A DNA stretch of 64,000 nucleotides from an uncultured Kiloniellaceae bacterium (GCA_947500035.1 CANMQP010000005.1:1-64000), one strand, 5' to 3'. Positions 54,716 to 64,000 are shown, numbered from the stretch's first letter. A program made the numbers and translations. Notes: a model not told the origin generated them from the sequence alone.

Positions 54716-57082
54716 CTACGCCCCCTGAACCTGACCGTCGTCGGACATGGCCGCGGCGGCGGCTTCCTCGATTCGCTTTTTCATGTCCGGATTTTCGTTC
54801 ATGGAGTCCGGAATATCCACCAGAACCCGGCGATGGGCGAACTCGATACCGTTTTCGCGAAAGGCTTCCTGGACCCGGCGGTAGACTTCTTTGCGGATCA
54901 TGAACTGCTCACCCGGTTTTGCTTTGAATTTGGCGCGCAGAATCATGGCGGAATCCTCCATGGCCTTAACGCCTTGAGACTTCAGCGGCTCAAGGAAACC
55001 GGATCCCAGGATTTCGTCCTCCAGCAGTTCTGAGCCAATCCGCTTGAAGATCTTCTTCACCTTGTTGATGTCGGTGTCGTAGGTGACGCGGAACTCCAGC
55101 TTCATGATGACCCAGTCGCGGCTGTAGTTGGTCAGGTACTTGATCTCGCCGAAGGGAACCGTGTGCAGGGGGCCGCGGTGATGGCGCAGAACCAGGGAGC
55201 GCACGTTGATTGCTTCGACCGTGCCCTTCACGTCGCCGATATCCACGTACTCGCCGATCCGGAAGGCATCATCGACCAGAAAGAAGACGCCCGAGACGAT
55301 GTCTTTCACCAGCGTCTGCGCGCCGAAGCCGATGGCAATGCCAATGACTCCGGCACCGGCCAGGAGCGGTCCCACGTTCACACCCAGTGCCGAAAGGATG
55401 ACCATGATCGCCATGACCAGGATCGTGATGAAGAGGAACTTCCGTAAAAGCGGGAGCAGGGTGGCCAGGCGGGTCGCGCCTTTACCGCCACCTTCGCCTT
55501 CGCTCTCCACGACTTCATCACCGCCATCGGCTTTGATCCGCCGATCGATGGCATGCTGCGCCACTTCCCAGATGACATAGGCGATCAGGAGGGTGAAGCC
55601 GATCTCCACGATGGCACGGATCGCCGATGCCCCGAGACCGCCTGTGGAAATCGCAAAGACATCGATGCCCCAAAGCCTGGCGAACACCAGAACAGCGACG
55701 ATGATCAACAACAAACGAATGGCACGAAAGACGATCCGCAGGTAACCGTAACCTGCGCTGTCTGGTTTGACGCTGTCACTGATCACCTGGCGGAGGGTGT
55801 AATCGATCAGGGGGACCGCCACGACGATCACGAAGCTGCCCATACCGGCAAAGGTGACGCGGTCATAACCGATGAGCGCGGAGGCCATGGCAATGACGAA
55901 GATGGCCAGAACATAAGCGATCGCGAGCAGATGCCAGAATTGACTGAAGATCGTTCGCAGGCGTTCACCCACGGTCTGGGGCGCACCCTGAAAGGCAATC
56001 AAGCGCGCGACGTCACCTCTATCGCTCCAGATAAAACTGATCAGCAGGAGAGAAAAGCCTGTACCGACAGCAATATGGAAGAGACTGCTCAGATCGGGGT
56101 CCATGCCGTAAGGGCGCAAGAGGTTACCGCCCATGAAGAGGAACGAGAAGGCAGCGAGGCAAAGGAATTGCGCGTGCAGCCGCTGCGAAAAATCGTCGTC
56201 GAAAGGCAGGCATCTCAGCGACGGGGTTCGCGGCGCCAGGAGGAAGCGTGAAATCAAGGACACGGTCCGCATGACGACGGCGGCGCTGACCATGGTCAAA
56301 ACCAGCAGCCGCACCGGAGGGTGGCCCTGATAAAGGGCAAAGAAGCAGGCAAGTGCGACGAGGGCGAAGACGCCTATCGCAACGAGGTCGAGGACGACCC
56401 GCAGCAACAGGTAACCCGCTTTACCCGCAGTTGTAACAGGGGTCGCCTGATCGATCTCCCGTCGCAGCTTTTCGGTGATGCGCCGAAAACCGAATTCCGC
56501 CAAGGCGCCTGCGCCGAAGATGAACGCGAAGCCCGCGGCGAGGATCAGGAAGAATTCGCCGCCGCGACCCGGCGGCGCGACATGGTCGGCAAGGCTGGAT
56601 ATCAGTTCCGGAAAGCGCGGTGCCGAGGCCAGGACCGCCGCCAGCCGCTCGCGGACAATATGGGCGTTGGTCTCGAAGTCCGAGATCATGCCGGCAGATT
56701 TGGCGTCTCTGCCTTCACCGGAATTCTGGTCCAGGAAATCCACCATCAGCTTTCGGACTTCGCTGTCGCTCAGGCGGGCGAGCAGGTCTCTGCGTTCTGC
56801 AGCGGTCAGTTCGCCGCTGAGCAGGGAGGGCTGCGTGTCTGCTTCGCTCACGGTCTGAGAGGGCACGCCCGGCAGGCTTTGCGCCCATGCTGGTGACGCC
56901 GGAAGCGTCGTTGCCTGTAGGGTTAAGAGCAGAAACGCCAGCCAGAAGATCTGCAAAATGCCTCTTCCCACGACGTTGGGAATTTTAACGCCAGGTATCA
57001 CGACCGACTCCATTGCCTGCACAGCCTGACCCGAGCTTAGCATGATCGTTGAGACACGAACAAAATCACTGAAGCCGGGCAC
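54716..57082 (-). CDS. Large MscS-family mechanosensitive channel
   Basis: A 788-aa (or shorter) membrane protein with a signal peptide (to about AWAQS), a periplasmic N-terminal helical region (about 70-155), about ten TM helices and a C-terminal MscS core: LLAGAGVIGIAIGFGAQTLV (pore helix), FRIGEYVDIGDVKGTVEAI (beta domain), and FAHRRVLVDIPD. It resembles MscK/YbdG-like large channels. The start is uncertain: GTG at 57082 has AAGG in front, while ATG at 57013 directly precedes the signal peptide. Confidence 0.9.
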   Translation of the reverse strand: MPGFSDFVRVSTIMLSSGQAVQAMESVVIPGVKIPNVVGRGILQIFWLAFLLLTLQATTLPASPAWAQSLPGVPSQTVSEADTQPSLLSGELTAAERRDLLARLSDSEVRKLMVDFLDQNSGEGRDAKSAGMISDFETNAHIVRERLAAVLASAPRFPELISSLADHVAPPGRGGEFFLILAAGFAFIFGAGALAEFGFRRITEKLRREIDQATPVTTAGKAGYLLLRVVLDLVAIGVFALVALACFFALYQGHPPVRLLVLTMVSAAVVMRTVSLISRFLLAPRTPSLRCLPFDDDFSQRLHAQFLCLAAFSFLFMGGNLLRPYGMDPDLSSLFHIAVGTGFSLLLISFIWSDRGDVARLIAFQGAPQTVGERLRTIFSQFWHLLAIAYVLAIFVIAMASALIGYDRVTFAGMGSFVIVVAVPLIDYTLRQVISDSVKPDSAGYGYLRIVFRAIRLLLIIVAVLVFARLWGIDVFAISTGGLGASAIRAIVEIGFTLLIAYVIWEVAQHAIDRRIKADGGDEVVESEGEGGGKGATRLATLLPLLRKFLFITILVMAIMVILSALGVNVGPLLAGAGVIGIAIGFGAQTLVKDIVSGVFFLVDDAFRIGEYVDIGDVKGTVEAINVRSLVLRHHRGPLHTVPFGEIKYLTNYSRDWVIMKLEFRVTYDTDINKVKKIFKRIGSELLEDEILGSGFLEPLKSQGVKAMEDSAMILRAKFKAKPGEQFMIRKEVYRRVQEAFRENGIEFAHRRVLVDIPDSMNENPDMKKRIEEAAAAAMSDDGQVQGA

Positions 57083-57236
57083 TGAACCTTATTCCGGTGG
57101 GCGTGAGGAGAGAAGGGTGGAGCAGGTTCGTCTTAGGTAATTCCGATGGACAAGCTGCGAAGCCAGGGTCAACATCTCAAAATACTTTGAAAGACTCGCG
57201 AATTCACTTTTCTTCGATCCACCTTCGGCTCTCAGG

Positions 57237-58508
57237 ATGCTTAAAACCCTCTCGTCGATCGCGGCACTGCTTCTTGCGATCGCCTATCTGGCGCTTGGGA
57301 ACGGCCTTTTCTCGACGCTTCTTTCGGTTCGCTCAAGTCTTCAGTTCGGCTCGACCGAGACGACCGGCGCGATCATGTCCTCCTATTTTCTTGGTCTGGT
57401 CATCGGCGTATTCTGGTGCCGCGAGGTGATTCGAAAGGTCGGCCACATCAGGGCGTTCGCTGCTTTTGCGGCGCTGCTTTCCATTTTGCCCCTGTGCCAC
57501 GCCTTCGTGGTCAATCCCTGGGCCTGGGCCGTTTTCCGGGTAATCGCGGGGCTGTGCCTTTCCGGTGTCTTCATGGTCGCCGAGAGCTGGATCAATGAAC
57601 GGGCAACCAACCAGATCCGCGGGCAGGTCCTCTCCATCTACATGATCACTTTTTATCTGGCCCTGGGCAGCGGACAGTTTCTGATCAATCTGGACGACAC
57701 TCAAAAAGTGAGCCTTTTCGTGCTGGTGTCGGTCCTCTTCTCTGTTGCCATCATTCCGATTTCGCTGACCCAGTCCGAGGCGCCAGCGCCGGTGCCGAAG
57801 ATCAGCTTCGGTGTCATGGATCTCTTCAAGCTTTCTCCGCTTGCCGTGGTTGGCTGCGCCGTTGCCGGGATCTCCAATGCGGCATTTTACGGCATGGGCC
57901 CCGTCTTCGCCAAAGAGGCGGGATTGCCCCTAAGCGGTGTGTCGATTTTCATGGGCATGACCATTTTCGGCGGCCTCCTTCTTCAGTGGCCACTCGGCAA
58001 ACTCTCCGATCACTTCGACCGGCGGCACATCATCATGGTTCTGGCGGCGCTCATCGGTTTGACCTGTCTTGGAATGGCGCTCATGGCCGGGGTCGATCCC
58101 TTGGCGATCTACGCGCTCACCGCTGTTTTCGGTGGTGCCGCCTTTGCCCTTCATCCGGTTTGCACGGCCCACGCCAACGACTTTCTGGACGCGGAGCAGC
58201 GGGTAAATGCAGCCGGCGGGCTGATGGTCGTCTACGGTTGCGCCGCGGCTTCCGGGCCTTTGATCGCCGCAACGGTGATGGGGTTCGCAGGGCCCGGGGG
58301 GCTCTATTACTGCATTGCAGCGGTTCAGGTGATGTTATTCGTCTTTGCGCTTTACCGGGCGTCTTCGCGCAAGACCATTCTGCGGGTCTTGCGGCGCCCA
58401 CTGGTCTTCGCGCCGCGCATGACCACGGTGATCGCCCATGTGGCATCCACCCGCAACCATGATGCAGACTCTGTTGAACAGAGGAAGACGGATCCTGGCA
58501 GCTCCTGA
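57237..58508 (+). CDS. MFS transporter (YcaD-like)
   Basis: A 423-aa protein with 12 TM helices. The first loop motif is altered; recognisable parts are GLVIGVFWCREVIRKVGHIRAF, VFMVAESWINERATNQIRGQVLSIYM and PLGKLSDHFDRRHIIM, typical of the YcaD-like MFS group. It has a charged C-terminal tail of about 40 residues. Substrate unknown. It converges on the AMP nucleosidase gene. Confidence 0.9.
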   Translation: MLKTLSSIAALLLAIAYLALGNGLFSTLLSVRSSLQFGSTETTGAIMSSYFLGLVIGVFWCREVIRKVGHIRAFAAFAALLSILPLCHAFVVNPWAWAVFRVIAGLCLSGVFMVAESWINERATNQIRGQVLSIYMITFYLALGSGQFLINLDDTQKVSLFVLVSVLFSVAIIPISLTQSEAPAPVPKISFGVMDLFKLSPLAVVGCAVAGISNAAFYGMGPVFAKEAGLPLSGVSIFMGMTIFGGLLLQWPLGKLSDHFDRRHIIMVLAALIGLTCLGMALMAGVDPLAIYALTAVFGGAAFALHPVCTAHANDFLDAEQRVNAAGGLMVVYGCAAASGPLIAATVMGFAGPGGLYYCIAAVQVMLFVFALYRASSRKTILRVLRRPLVFAPRMTTVIAHVASTRNHDADSVEQRKTDPGSS

Positions 58509-58544
58509 GTTCAGCGCTGCTTTAAGCTTTATGCCTGCGCTAAC

Positions 58545-60056
58545 CTAGCGGAATGCGGCTTCTGCGAAGCTGCGCAGTTTCCGGGTATGCAGACGCTCGG
58601 GCTTGAACTCCCGCAGCATTTCCATGGCGCGGATACCGATCATCAGGTGCTGGTCGACCTGACGCCGGTAAAAGCTGTTGGCCATACCGGGCAGCTTGAT
58701 CTCGCCGTGGATGGGTTTGTCCGACACACAAAGCAGCGTTCCGTATGGCACCCGGAAGCGAAAGCCGTTGGCGGCGATCGTGGCCGATTCCATATCCAGC
58801 GCGATGGCCCGGCTCTGGTTCAGGCGCTTCACGATTTCCGACTGCGCCAAGAGTTCCCAATTTCGGTCATCGATGGTGGCCACCGTGCCGGTGCGCATAA
58901 TCTGCTTCAGGTCGTAGTCGTTCAGACCGGTTGTTTCAGCCACCGCGCTCTCCAGAGCTTTCTGCATTTCAGCCAGCGCCGGGACGGGAACCGAGATGGG
59001 CAGATCGTGATCGAGCACATGGTCGTCCCGCACGTACCCGTGGGCCAGGACGTAATCGCCGAGTTTTTGCGCCCGCCGGAGTCCGGCGCAATGGCCGAGC
59101 ATCAGCCAGGCATGGGGCCGGAGCACGGCAACATGATCGGTGATGGTCTTGGCGTTGGACGGTCCGACACCGATGTTTATCAGCGTAATGCCGCGGTTGT
59201 CAGGACATTTCAGATGATAGGCGGGCATCTGTGGCATACGCTGCGGCACCGTTCCCTGTTCCACCTCCGCGACAGTGTTCTGCATTGTTCTGTTCGGGGT
59301 GATCACATCACCGGGCTCGACAAAAGCCGAATAGTGGCTGCGCCGCGGATCTTCCTCGGTGCCGGTCATCATTTCCTGACAAAGCGCGACGAAGGCTTCC
59401 ACGTAAAACTGATAGTTCGTGAAGATGACGAAGTTCTGGAAATGCTCGGGCGAGGTCGCGGTATAGTGTTTGAGCCGATGGAGACTGTAGTCGACCCGCG
59501 GACCGGTGAAGAGTGCGAGCGGGCGCGGCCGGTTGGGTGAAACTTCGTAGATCCCGTTGACAATGCTGTCGTCTATCATCGTCAGATCCGGCAGATCGAA
59601 GACGTCGCCCATGGTGCTGTAGCGTTCCGACGTCAGATTGCCTTCGATGTGGATGCCCTCCGCAAAGGAAAACTGCAGGGGGATCGGCATGTCGGAAACG
59701 CCGATTTCCAAGGGTGCTTCGTGGTTTCTCAATAAAAGGCGAAACTGTTCGCGCAGATAGTCCTTGAAGAGGTCGGGCCGGGTCAGGGTGGTCCCATGGA
59801 CACCGGGACCTGCCAGAAAACCATATGACAGGCGGGTATCCACTTTGGCAGCGGTTGTGGTGCGGGTCTGTACATAGGGGTAGCAGGCACGCACCCGTCC
59901 GGAGATGTCGTCGCCGCGCTGGTAGGCCGCAAAGTGTGTCCGGAGCTCCTGGGTGTTGCTGCGGTAAATCTCGTCAACCCGCTGCCATGCGGTGTCGGGA
60001 TCATCGTAGAATTTGAGATCGCTTATGAGAGGACGTTTGGTGCTTTTTATTGTCAT
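58545..60056 (-). CDS. amn: AMP nucleosidase
   Basis: A 503-aa enzyme that cleaves AMP to adenine and ribose 5-phosphate. The N-terminal Amn domain has YPYVQTRTTTAAKVDTRLSYGF; the C-terminal phosphorylase-like domain has GITLINIGVGPSNAKTITDH, RPHAWLMLGHCAGLR and ALDMESATIAANGFRFRVPYGTLL (the conserved DMESA). I start at ATG 60056, close to the length of characterised enzymes; the frame is open 21 codons further upstream with an unlikely sequence. Confidence 0.95.
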   Translation of the reverse strand: MTIKSTKRPLISDLKFYDDPDTAWQRVDEIYRSNTQELRTHFAAYQRGDDISGRVRACYPYVQTRTTTAAKVDTRLSYGFLAGPGVHGTTLTRPDLFKDYLREQFRLLLRNHEAPLEIGVSDMPIPLQFSFAEGIHIEGNLTSERYSTMGDVFDLPDLTMIDDSIVNGIYEVSPNRPRPLALFTGPRVDYSLHRLKHYTATSPEHFQNFVIFTNYQFYVEAFVALCQEMMTGTEEDPRRSHYSAFVEPGDVITPNRTMQNTVAEVEQGTVPQRMPQMPAYHLKCPDNRGITLINIGVGPSNAKTITDHVAVLRPHAWLMLGHCAGLRRAQKLGDYVLAHGYVRDDHVLDHDLPISVPVPALAEMQKALESAVAETTGLNDYDLKQIMRTGTVATIDDRNWELLAQSEIVKRLNQSRAIALDMESATIAANGFRFRVPYGTLLCVSDKPIHGEIKLPGMANSFYRRQVDQHLMIGIRAMEMLREFKPERLHTRKLRSFAEAAFR

Positions 60057-60197
60057 GGCAATTCTTAGCACAGCTTCCCAGCAGTGCGATCGTTTTTTCT
60101 TTGAGACAAAACCTGCCATGAAACCGCCGTCCCCCAGCCTCTCGCGGGAAAGGGCGGGGTTCAGGACTTTGGCTTTCGCCGTTTTTGCGGCGGCTGG

Positions 60198-60665
60198 CTA
60201 AAAGACGTTGATAAGCAGGCTATAGCTCTCACCGTCGCTGACCACGACGCGCCGGAAGCCAAAGAGCTTCAGAATATCGAGCGTGCCCGCCTTACGTGCG
60301 GCACCGCTATCGGCGACTATCTTCAGATTGCGGAGGGAAGGCGCGAGCTGAGTGAGGTAGGCGCGCGCCTGAAAACTTGTTGCCAGGGCGTCTCGATGCA
60401 GCGACATGATAACCATCTCTTCCGCATCAAAGCCCACGAGCACGATCGCGGCCTGAGGCGGGTAACCCCGGTTCAGCTGTTGTTCTGTCAGCGCGGCTAC
60501 CAGGCGTTCGCGCGTACCGGCATCGCGATCCTGAAGCGGGTCAAGAGGACTGATGTAGTCCTCGCTGGATGTGACTTTCGGATAGACCTGGTCCTGGTCG
60601 GTCTGGGCATATGCGGAGGCCGTGAGGGTGAAAAAGACTGTTGTGACGAGAATGATCAAACGCAT
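60198..60665 (-). CDS. Exported hypothetical protein (155 aa)
   Basis: A periplasmic protein with a clear signal peptide (MRLIILVTTVFFTLTASAYAQ). The mature part has no Cys. The pattern LVGFDAEEMVIMSLHRDALA and LRNLKIVADSGAARKAGTLD, DILKLFGFRRVVVSDGESYSLLI hints at an alpha/beta fold, but I do not recognise a family. It precedes amn in the same direction by 141 bp. The divergent 286-bp region to its right (60666-60951) has no gene; a loose GACTCC/GGAGTC inverted pair lies near 60773-60821. Confidence 0.7.
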   Translation of the reverse strand: MRLIILVTTVFFTLTASAYAQTDQDQVYPKVTSSEDYISPLDPLQDRDAGTRERLVAALTEQQLNRGYPPQAAIVLVGFDAEEMVIMSLHRDALATSFQARAYLTQLAPSLRNLKIVADSGAARKAGTLDILKLFGFRRVVVSDGESYSLLINVF

Positions 60666-60951
60666 GACGGCTTTCGAAGCTCCTGGACTGGCACGGCGGG
60701 ACAGCTGTCTGAAATAAATTTAGCCGTGAAGTTATTAAACAAATTTAAGAACGGACAGATTGTAGGGCAAAGACTCCATTATCCCGATGATATAACCGAT
60801 TTTGCAGTGGGGAGTCCGAGCTGCAAACAATTGCCGACGTGTAGGAAGTCGGATCAAACCGCCTTTTGGTTCAAATAAAGCCGATGGGAGTCTGGCGTCT
60901 GCACGGCTTTTCCGATATCGCTTGCGGAATTGCCAGTACTCCGGAGCGCCC

Positions 60952-61512
60952 TTGTCCCGTTTTCGCTACATTGCTTTTCATAAGCCGTATGGCGTCCTGA
61001 GCCAGTTTACCGGGGAAGCGGGTCAGAGAACGCTTTCGGAATTCGGCCTGCCGTCCGGCGTTTACGCTGCCGGACGCCTGGACAAAGACAGTGAGGGTCT
61101 GCTGGTCCTGAGCGATGATGGCCCATTCATCAAACGGCTTCTGGATCCCGATCATGGCCATGCCCGCAGCTATCTGGTGCAGGTCGAGGGCATGCCTCAG
61201 ATACAGGATCTGAAGAGAATGAGCCAGGGCGTCCTCATCAAGGGCTACCGGACCAAACCCTGTCAGGTCGCGCTTTTGCCGGATCCGCCCCTGGTCGAAC
61301 CGCGTGACCCGCCGATCCGCGCGCGCAAGTCCATTCCGACCGCATGGATCAGGGTCGTCCTCAATGAAGGTAAGAACCGGCAGGTCAGGCGCATGACCGC
61401 GGCGGTTGGATATCCTACTCTGCGGCTGTTGCGCGATACCATGGGCAAACTCCCTCTGGGCGATTTAGCACAAGGTTGCTGGCGGGAGGTCCTAAGGCAG
61501 GATATTCTGTGA
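60952..61512 (+). CDS. rluE: 23S rRNA pseudouridine synthase, RluE type
   Basis: A 186-aa enzyme of the RsuA/RluE group without an S4 domain. The catalytic loop GRLDKDSEGLLVLSDDG carries the Asp, preceded by FHKPYGVLSQFT and followed by LNEGKNRQVRRMTAAVGYPTLRL. It would isomerise U2457 (E. coli numbering) of 23S rRNA. The start TTG at 60952 is chosen because GGAG stands 7 bp in front and FRYIAFHKPYG follows; an open frame extends to 60802. speE follows after 49 bp. Confidence 0.92.
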   Translation: MSRFRYIAFHKPYGVLSQFTGEAGQRTLSEFGLPSGVYAAGRLDKDSEGLLVLSDDGPFIKRLLDPDHGHARSYLVQVEGMPQIQDLKRMSQGVLIKGYRTKPCQVALLPDPPLVEPRDPPIRARKSIPTAWIRVVLNEGKNRQVRRMTAAVGYPTLRLLRDTMGKLPLGDLAQGCWREVLRQDIL

Positions 61513-61561
61513 CCGGACAACACCGCCACCGCGCGGCGAAGACAAAGGTACCCAGAGAGAA

Positions 61562-62446
61562 ATGAGCAACGGCGAAGACTACAGCAAATGGTGGCACGAG
61601 GATTCTGGCGGGCTAGGCCTGACCCATGCCATGGATATGGAGTTGCTGCATAAAGAGATCAGCCCGTTCCAAAAGATTGAAATCTTCGAACATAAGACCT
61701 TCGGACGCATTCTGGTCCTGGACGGCCTGATCCAGGCGGCGCAGGCCGATGAGTTTATCTATCACGAGATGGCCGTCCACGTGCCCTTGCTCGGGCGGCA
61801 CCGCGATTCCGCATCAGTCGTCATCGTGGGCGGCGGCGACGGTGGCATCCTGCGTGAAGTTTTGCGTCATAACGAAGTCGAGCGGGTCGTGATGGTCGAA
61901 ATCGACCGCATGGTGATCGAGCTCTCGAACCAATATCTGGCTATCAATGGCGACTACGACGATCCGCGCGTTGAGTTGATCTGTGCGGATGCAGCCGATT
62001 ATCTGCGAAACTGCGCCGAAGCAGGAGAGACGTTCGATCTGATCATCCTGGATCTGACCGAGCCGGTCGGCCCCTCATCGAGTGTTTTCACGGAAGCTTT
62101 TTGCCAGGACATCGCAACCTGCCTGAAACCGGACGGCGTCGTCCTGGACTCTGACAGCATCTTTGTCGGCAAAGACCGGGTCCAGTTCCTGCAGGAGCTC
62201 TGTGGTGACAAAGACAAAAACCTCGTCAGTGTGATGAAGGAAAAGCAGTATCTGCCGCACATCAGCGCCTTCCGCTCGATCGTGCCGCTCTATCCCGGCG
62301 CGGAGTTCGGGTTCTTCCTCTACAGCAAGGATGGCTTTTCCTACGCGGAACCCTTCAGGGATTTCCAGGGACGGCATTACAATGCGGATGTCCATCGCGC
62401 GGCCTTTGCCTTGCCGACCTGGTGGCGCACGGAACTCGGCTTTTAG
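61562..62446 (+). CDS. speE: Spermidine synthase (aminopropyltransferase)
   Basis: A 294-aa enzyme with the SpeE pattern: LDGLIQAAQADEFIYHEMAVH, VVIVGGGDGGILREVLRH (dcSAM-binding), MVEIDRMVIELS, and LDLTEPVGPSSSVFT at the catalytic loop, where most SpeE have DPVGP after Ser/Thr-Thr/Asp (here Thr-Glu-Pro). The N-terminal WWHEDSGGLGLTHAMDM is a variant of the usual start. It transfers aminopropyl groups to putrescine. A related amine acceptor is possible. It may share a transcript with rluE. Confidence 0.93.
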   Translation: MSNGEDYSKWWHEDSGGLGLTHAMDMELLHKEISPFQKIEIFEHKTFGRILVLDGLIQAAQADEFIYHEMAVHVPLLGRHRDSASVVIVGGGDGGILREVLRHNEVERVVMVEIDRMVIELSNQYLAINGDYDDPRVELICADAADYLRNCAEAGETFDLIILDLTEPVGPSSSVFTEAFCQDIATCLKPDGVVLDSDSIFVGKDRVQFLQELCGDKDKNLVSVMKEKQYLPHISAFRSIVPLYPGAEFGFFLYSKDGFSYAEPFRDFQGRHYNADVHRAAFALPTWWRTELGF

Positions 62447-62554
62447 CAGCCGTCGCGCTCAATCGGAGCGATCCATTCAAATGCTGGTCAGATCAGCGTT
62501 TGCAGAGACAACGCGTTGGGAGCTGTCGGAGAGTGCAGCAGGATGCGATAGGCG

Positions 62555-63742
62555 CTAGCTTTTTCCGTCGTTTATGATCCGCAGCGCATTCTGATAATAG
62601 GGATCGCGCTGCCAACGGCGCAGCAGCGCCGTTGCGCTCTCGACACTGGTGTTGTCGAAGAACGCCATGGCCTGGGTGATTTCGTCCGTCTCGATGTGTT
62701 TGTCACCCAGCCTGCCACGGCGGAATTGCACGAGAATGGATGCAAAGGCGAGCTTGTCGAGACCGATTGCCTTGCAGACGATCGCGAGGCCTTCACCGCC
62801 CGGTTCGAACACAAAGCGGCGCAGCAGGTTGGATCTCAGGCGGCTGAAGCGGCCCAGGCCCAACATGAAAGATGCGACTTCGCCTTCCTTTAAGAGCTCC
62901 ATCAACCATTTGGCTTGTTCCGGATGGATGGTGAAGTCGTTGGTTTTCGCGCTCAAGGGCGCGATATTGTCGAATTCGCGACCACCGGTTTCTCCCTCGC
63001 TTTCCGCAGCTTCCAGCAATCCGCTGACCGCGGTCTCGATATTTTCATCGAGCTCGGTTGGGTCGAGGTCGTAGGTGGTGGTGAGATGTTGCCGCAGTGC
63101 TGCCGATACGCTCCAGTAGAGTTTGCGCGCGAGCGTTGGCGAGAGGTCCTGGCGCTTTGCGAGCGGGGATTGGTATGCGGTTACCTCTTCCGCCTGATCG
63201 ACCAGCCCACGAAGGTCTTCGTCGGCAATGGAGGCGCCCTCGTTTTCGATCAACGCCGTGATAACACGTTGATTTCCCGTTTTTATCAGGGCGTTGGAGA
63301 GGGGTTCACTCAGGGAAGGGCGCATGGCGACGGCGACTTGGTGCTCCATGGTCCGGTACTGCACCACCTCGATCAGTTCAGAATCGCGTATCACTTCGCT
63401 TTTGACCAGGATCGGATGTGCGACCTCGATGTCGTCGTTCGCCAAGGCTTTGAGGAGGTTGCTGTGAGCGTTTGGCAAAACGGCGAGCTGCGCGGCCAGG
63501 GCTTTGCGCACCGAGATCTCCACGTCATGAATGATCTGGTGGATAATTTCACTCATGATCTGACGATCGGCATCGCTCAGGCTGTGGCCCTGACCCGTGT
63601 AAAGATCGCCGATTACGCTTGCGAGCCGGGACCTGCTTTGGACGGATTTGTCGCGCGCGAGCTCGACCAATTCGTCGAGCTCATGAGCGTCGACGTGGCT
63701 TTTCGCGCTGTCCGTCCCTTCCAGTCCGGTCTCGAAACCCAT
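62555..63742 (-). CDS. DUF2336 domain-containing protein (copy 2)
   Basis: A 395-aa soluble helical protein, longer than the copy at 7140-8147. It shows the same DUF2336 pattern: VRKALAAQLAVLPNAHSNLL, ALANDDIEVAHPILVKSEVI, HQVAVAMRPSLSEPL, and a C-terminal part with LVQFRRGRLGDKHIETDEI and ALLRRWQRDPYYQNAL. No signal peptide. It is convergent with speE. Function unknown; the family is common in Rhodospirillales. Confidence 0.88.
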   Translation of the reverse strand: MGFETGLEGTDSAKSHVDAHELDELVELARDKSVQSRSRLASVIGDLYTGQGHSLSDADRQIMSEIIHQIIHDVEISVRKALAAQLAVLPNAHSNLLKALANDDIEVAHPILVKSEVIRDSELIEVVQYRTMEHQVAVAMRPSLSEPLSNALIKTGNQRVITALIENEGASIADEDLRGLVDQAEEVTAYQSPLAKRQDLSPTLARKLYWSVSAALRQHLTTTYDLDPTELDENIETAVSGLLEAAESEGETGGREFDNIAPLSAKTNDFTIHPEQAKWLMELLKEGEVASFMLGLGRFSRLRSNLLRRFVFEPGGEGLAIVCKAIGLDKLAFASILVQFRRGRLGDKHIETDEITQAMAFFDNTSVESATALLRRWQRDPYYQNALRIINDGKS

Positions 63743-63917
63743 GGCACCTCTGTATCGTCTAGGCGTCCGACCGCGTGACGGGCGGAGATTTGCTACCTAA
63801 ATGATCTCAAAAGTACCTCCTTAAAGTTGATAAGATGTGAACTAAGAACTGCTTTAGTGTTGATTTTTAAGGAGTTTAGAAGCGTGCATCTAAATTGAAA
63901 TTTAATCGCTGAAAGTC

Positions 63918-64000
63918 TTAGAAATCGGTTGGAACACCACCTTCTTCCTTACGTTTCGTGACAAACTCCGCCAGTTCTTCTGCCGTCGCCGGGTCAAGGT
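63918..64000 (-). CDS. C-terminal end of a gene, possibly trimethylamine methyltransferase family
   Basis: The minus-strand frame from the window edge reads LDPATAEELAEFVTKRKEEG then GVPTDF and stops at TAA (63918-63920). The pattern resembles the C-terminus of MttB-type (trimethylamine methyltransferase family) proteins of alphaproteobacteria, but only 27 residues are visible. The 175-bp gap 63743-63917 holds no gene and is AT-rich. Confidence 0.4.
   Translation of the reverse strand, partial: LDPATAEELAEFVTKRKEEGGVPTDF

Noticed and set aside
60773-60821. Possible riboswitch-like hairpin before rluE
   Set aside because: Only a short GACTCC/GGAGTC pairing with a long unpaired loop; no match to a known class was apparent by eye.

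Overview
The window looks like a chromosomal segment of a free-living alphaproteobacterium, probably Rhodospirillales/Kiloniellales-like. This is inferred from the moderately high GC, two DUF2336 proteins, PleC-type histidine kinases next to a bactofilin, TRAP and TTT high-affinity importers, class I PHA synthase and DUF2147/DUF2269/DUF3179 proteins. Genes are densely packed on both strands. I saw no rRNA, tRNA, CRISPR array or intact mobile element; the only mobile trace is the 3' end of an IS630-type transposase at the left edge.

Layout. 1-5 kb: IS630 remnant, cytochrome c', a TAXI-type TRAP importer, then an AT-rich island followed by two small translationally coupled ORFs. 5-8 kb: flavin reductase, DUF3179 and DUF2336 proteins. 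8-14.6 kb: two PleC/DivJ-like membrane histidine kinases flanking a bactofilin. 14.6-18.5 kb: TPR protein and the methionine salvage pair mtnK-mtnA. 19.5-23.3 kb: an OmpR/EnvZ-type two-component pair divergent from an EF-hand protein, then a small MscS channel. 24-31.5 kb: phaC, a methyltransferase, a membrane-fused SDR protein with DUF2269, a possible DNA-binding protein, DUF2147, and a di-haem c lipoprotein of the RoxA/peroxidase type. 31.6-35 kb: a FecR/peptidoglycan-binding/PASTA protein and a CPA1 antiporter.

The most unusual part is 35-41 kb. A 418-aa exported protein carries about 45 cysteines in Asn-Pro-Cys / Ala-Ala-Lys repeats fused to a C-terminal cytochrome P460-like domain with one CxxCH. 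A second gene 4 kb away encodes a 96-aa peptide with a related signal sequence and the same repeats but no haem domain. Between them lie a class I cytochrome c, a secreted SNase-fold protein that has lost both catalytic arginines, an uncharacterised protein (possibly DUF6969), a YeeE/YedE sulfur-compound transporter and a DUF302 protein. I read this as a candidate periplasmic thiol/metal/sulfur-handling locus; the function is unproven.

41-46 kb holds a thioesterase, glycerate 2-kinase, methyltransferase and CYTH-CHAD protein. 46-53 kb is an operon for uptake and catabolism of an acid sugar or similar carboxylate (tctCBA, enolase-superfamily dehydratase, DapA-like aldolase, GntR regulator, PdxA-like dehydrogenase) with a matching GntR-type palindrome in front. 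53-64 kb is mostly housekeeping: SixA-like phosphatase, haloalkane dehalogenase, large MscS channel, MFS transporter, AMP nucleosidase, RluE-type pseudouridine synthase, spermidine synthase, a second DUF2336 protein, and the end of a gene running off the right edge. Both importer operons (TRAP and TTT) have an intrinsic terminator directly after the solute-binding-protein gene and before the membrane genes, which would favour excess binding protein.
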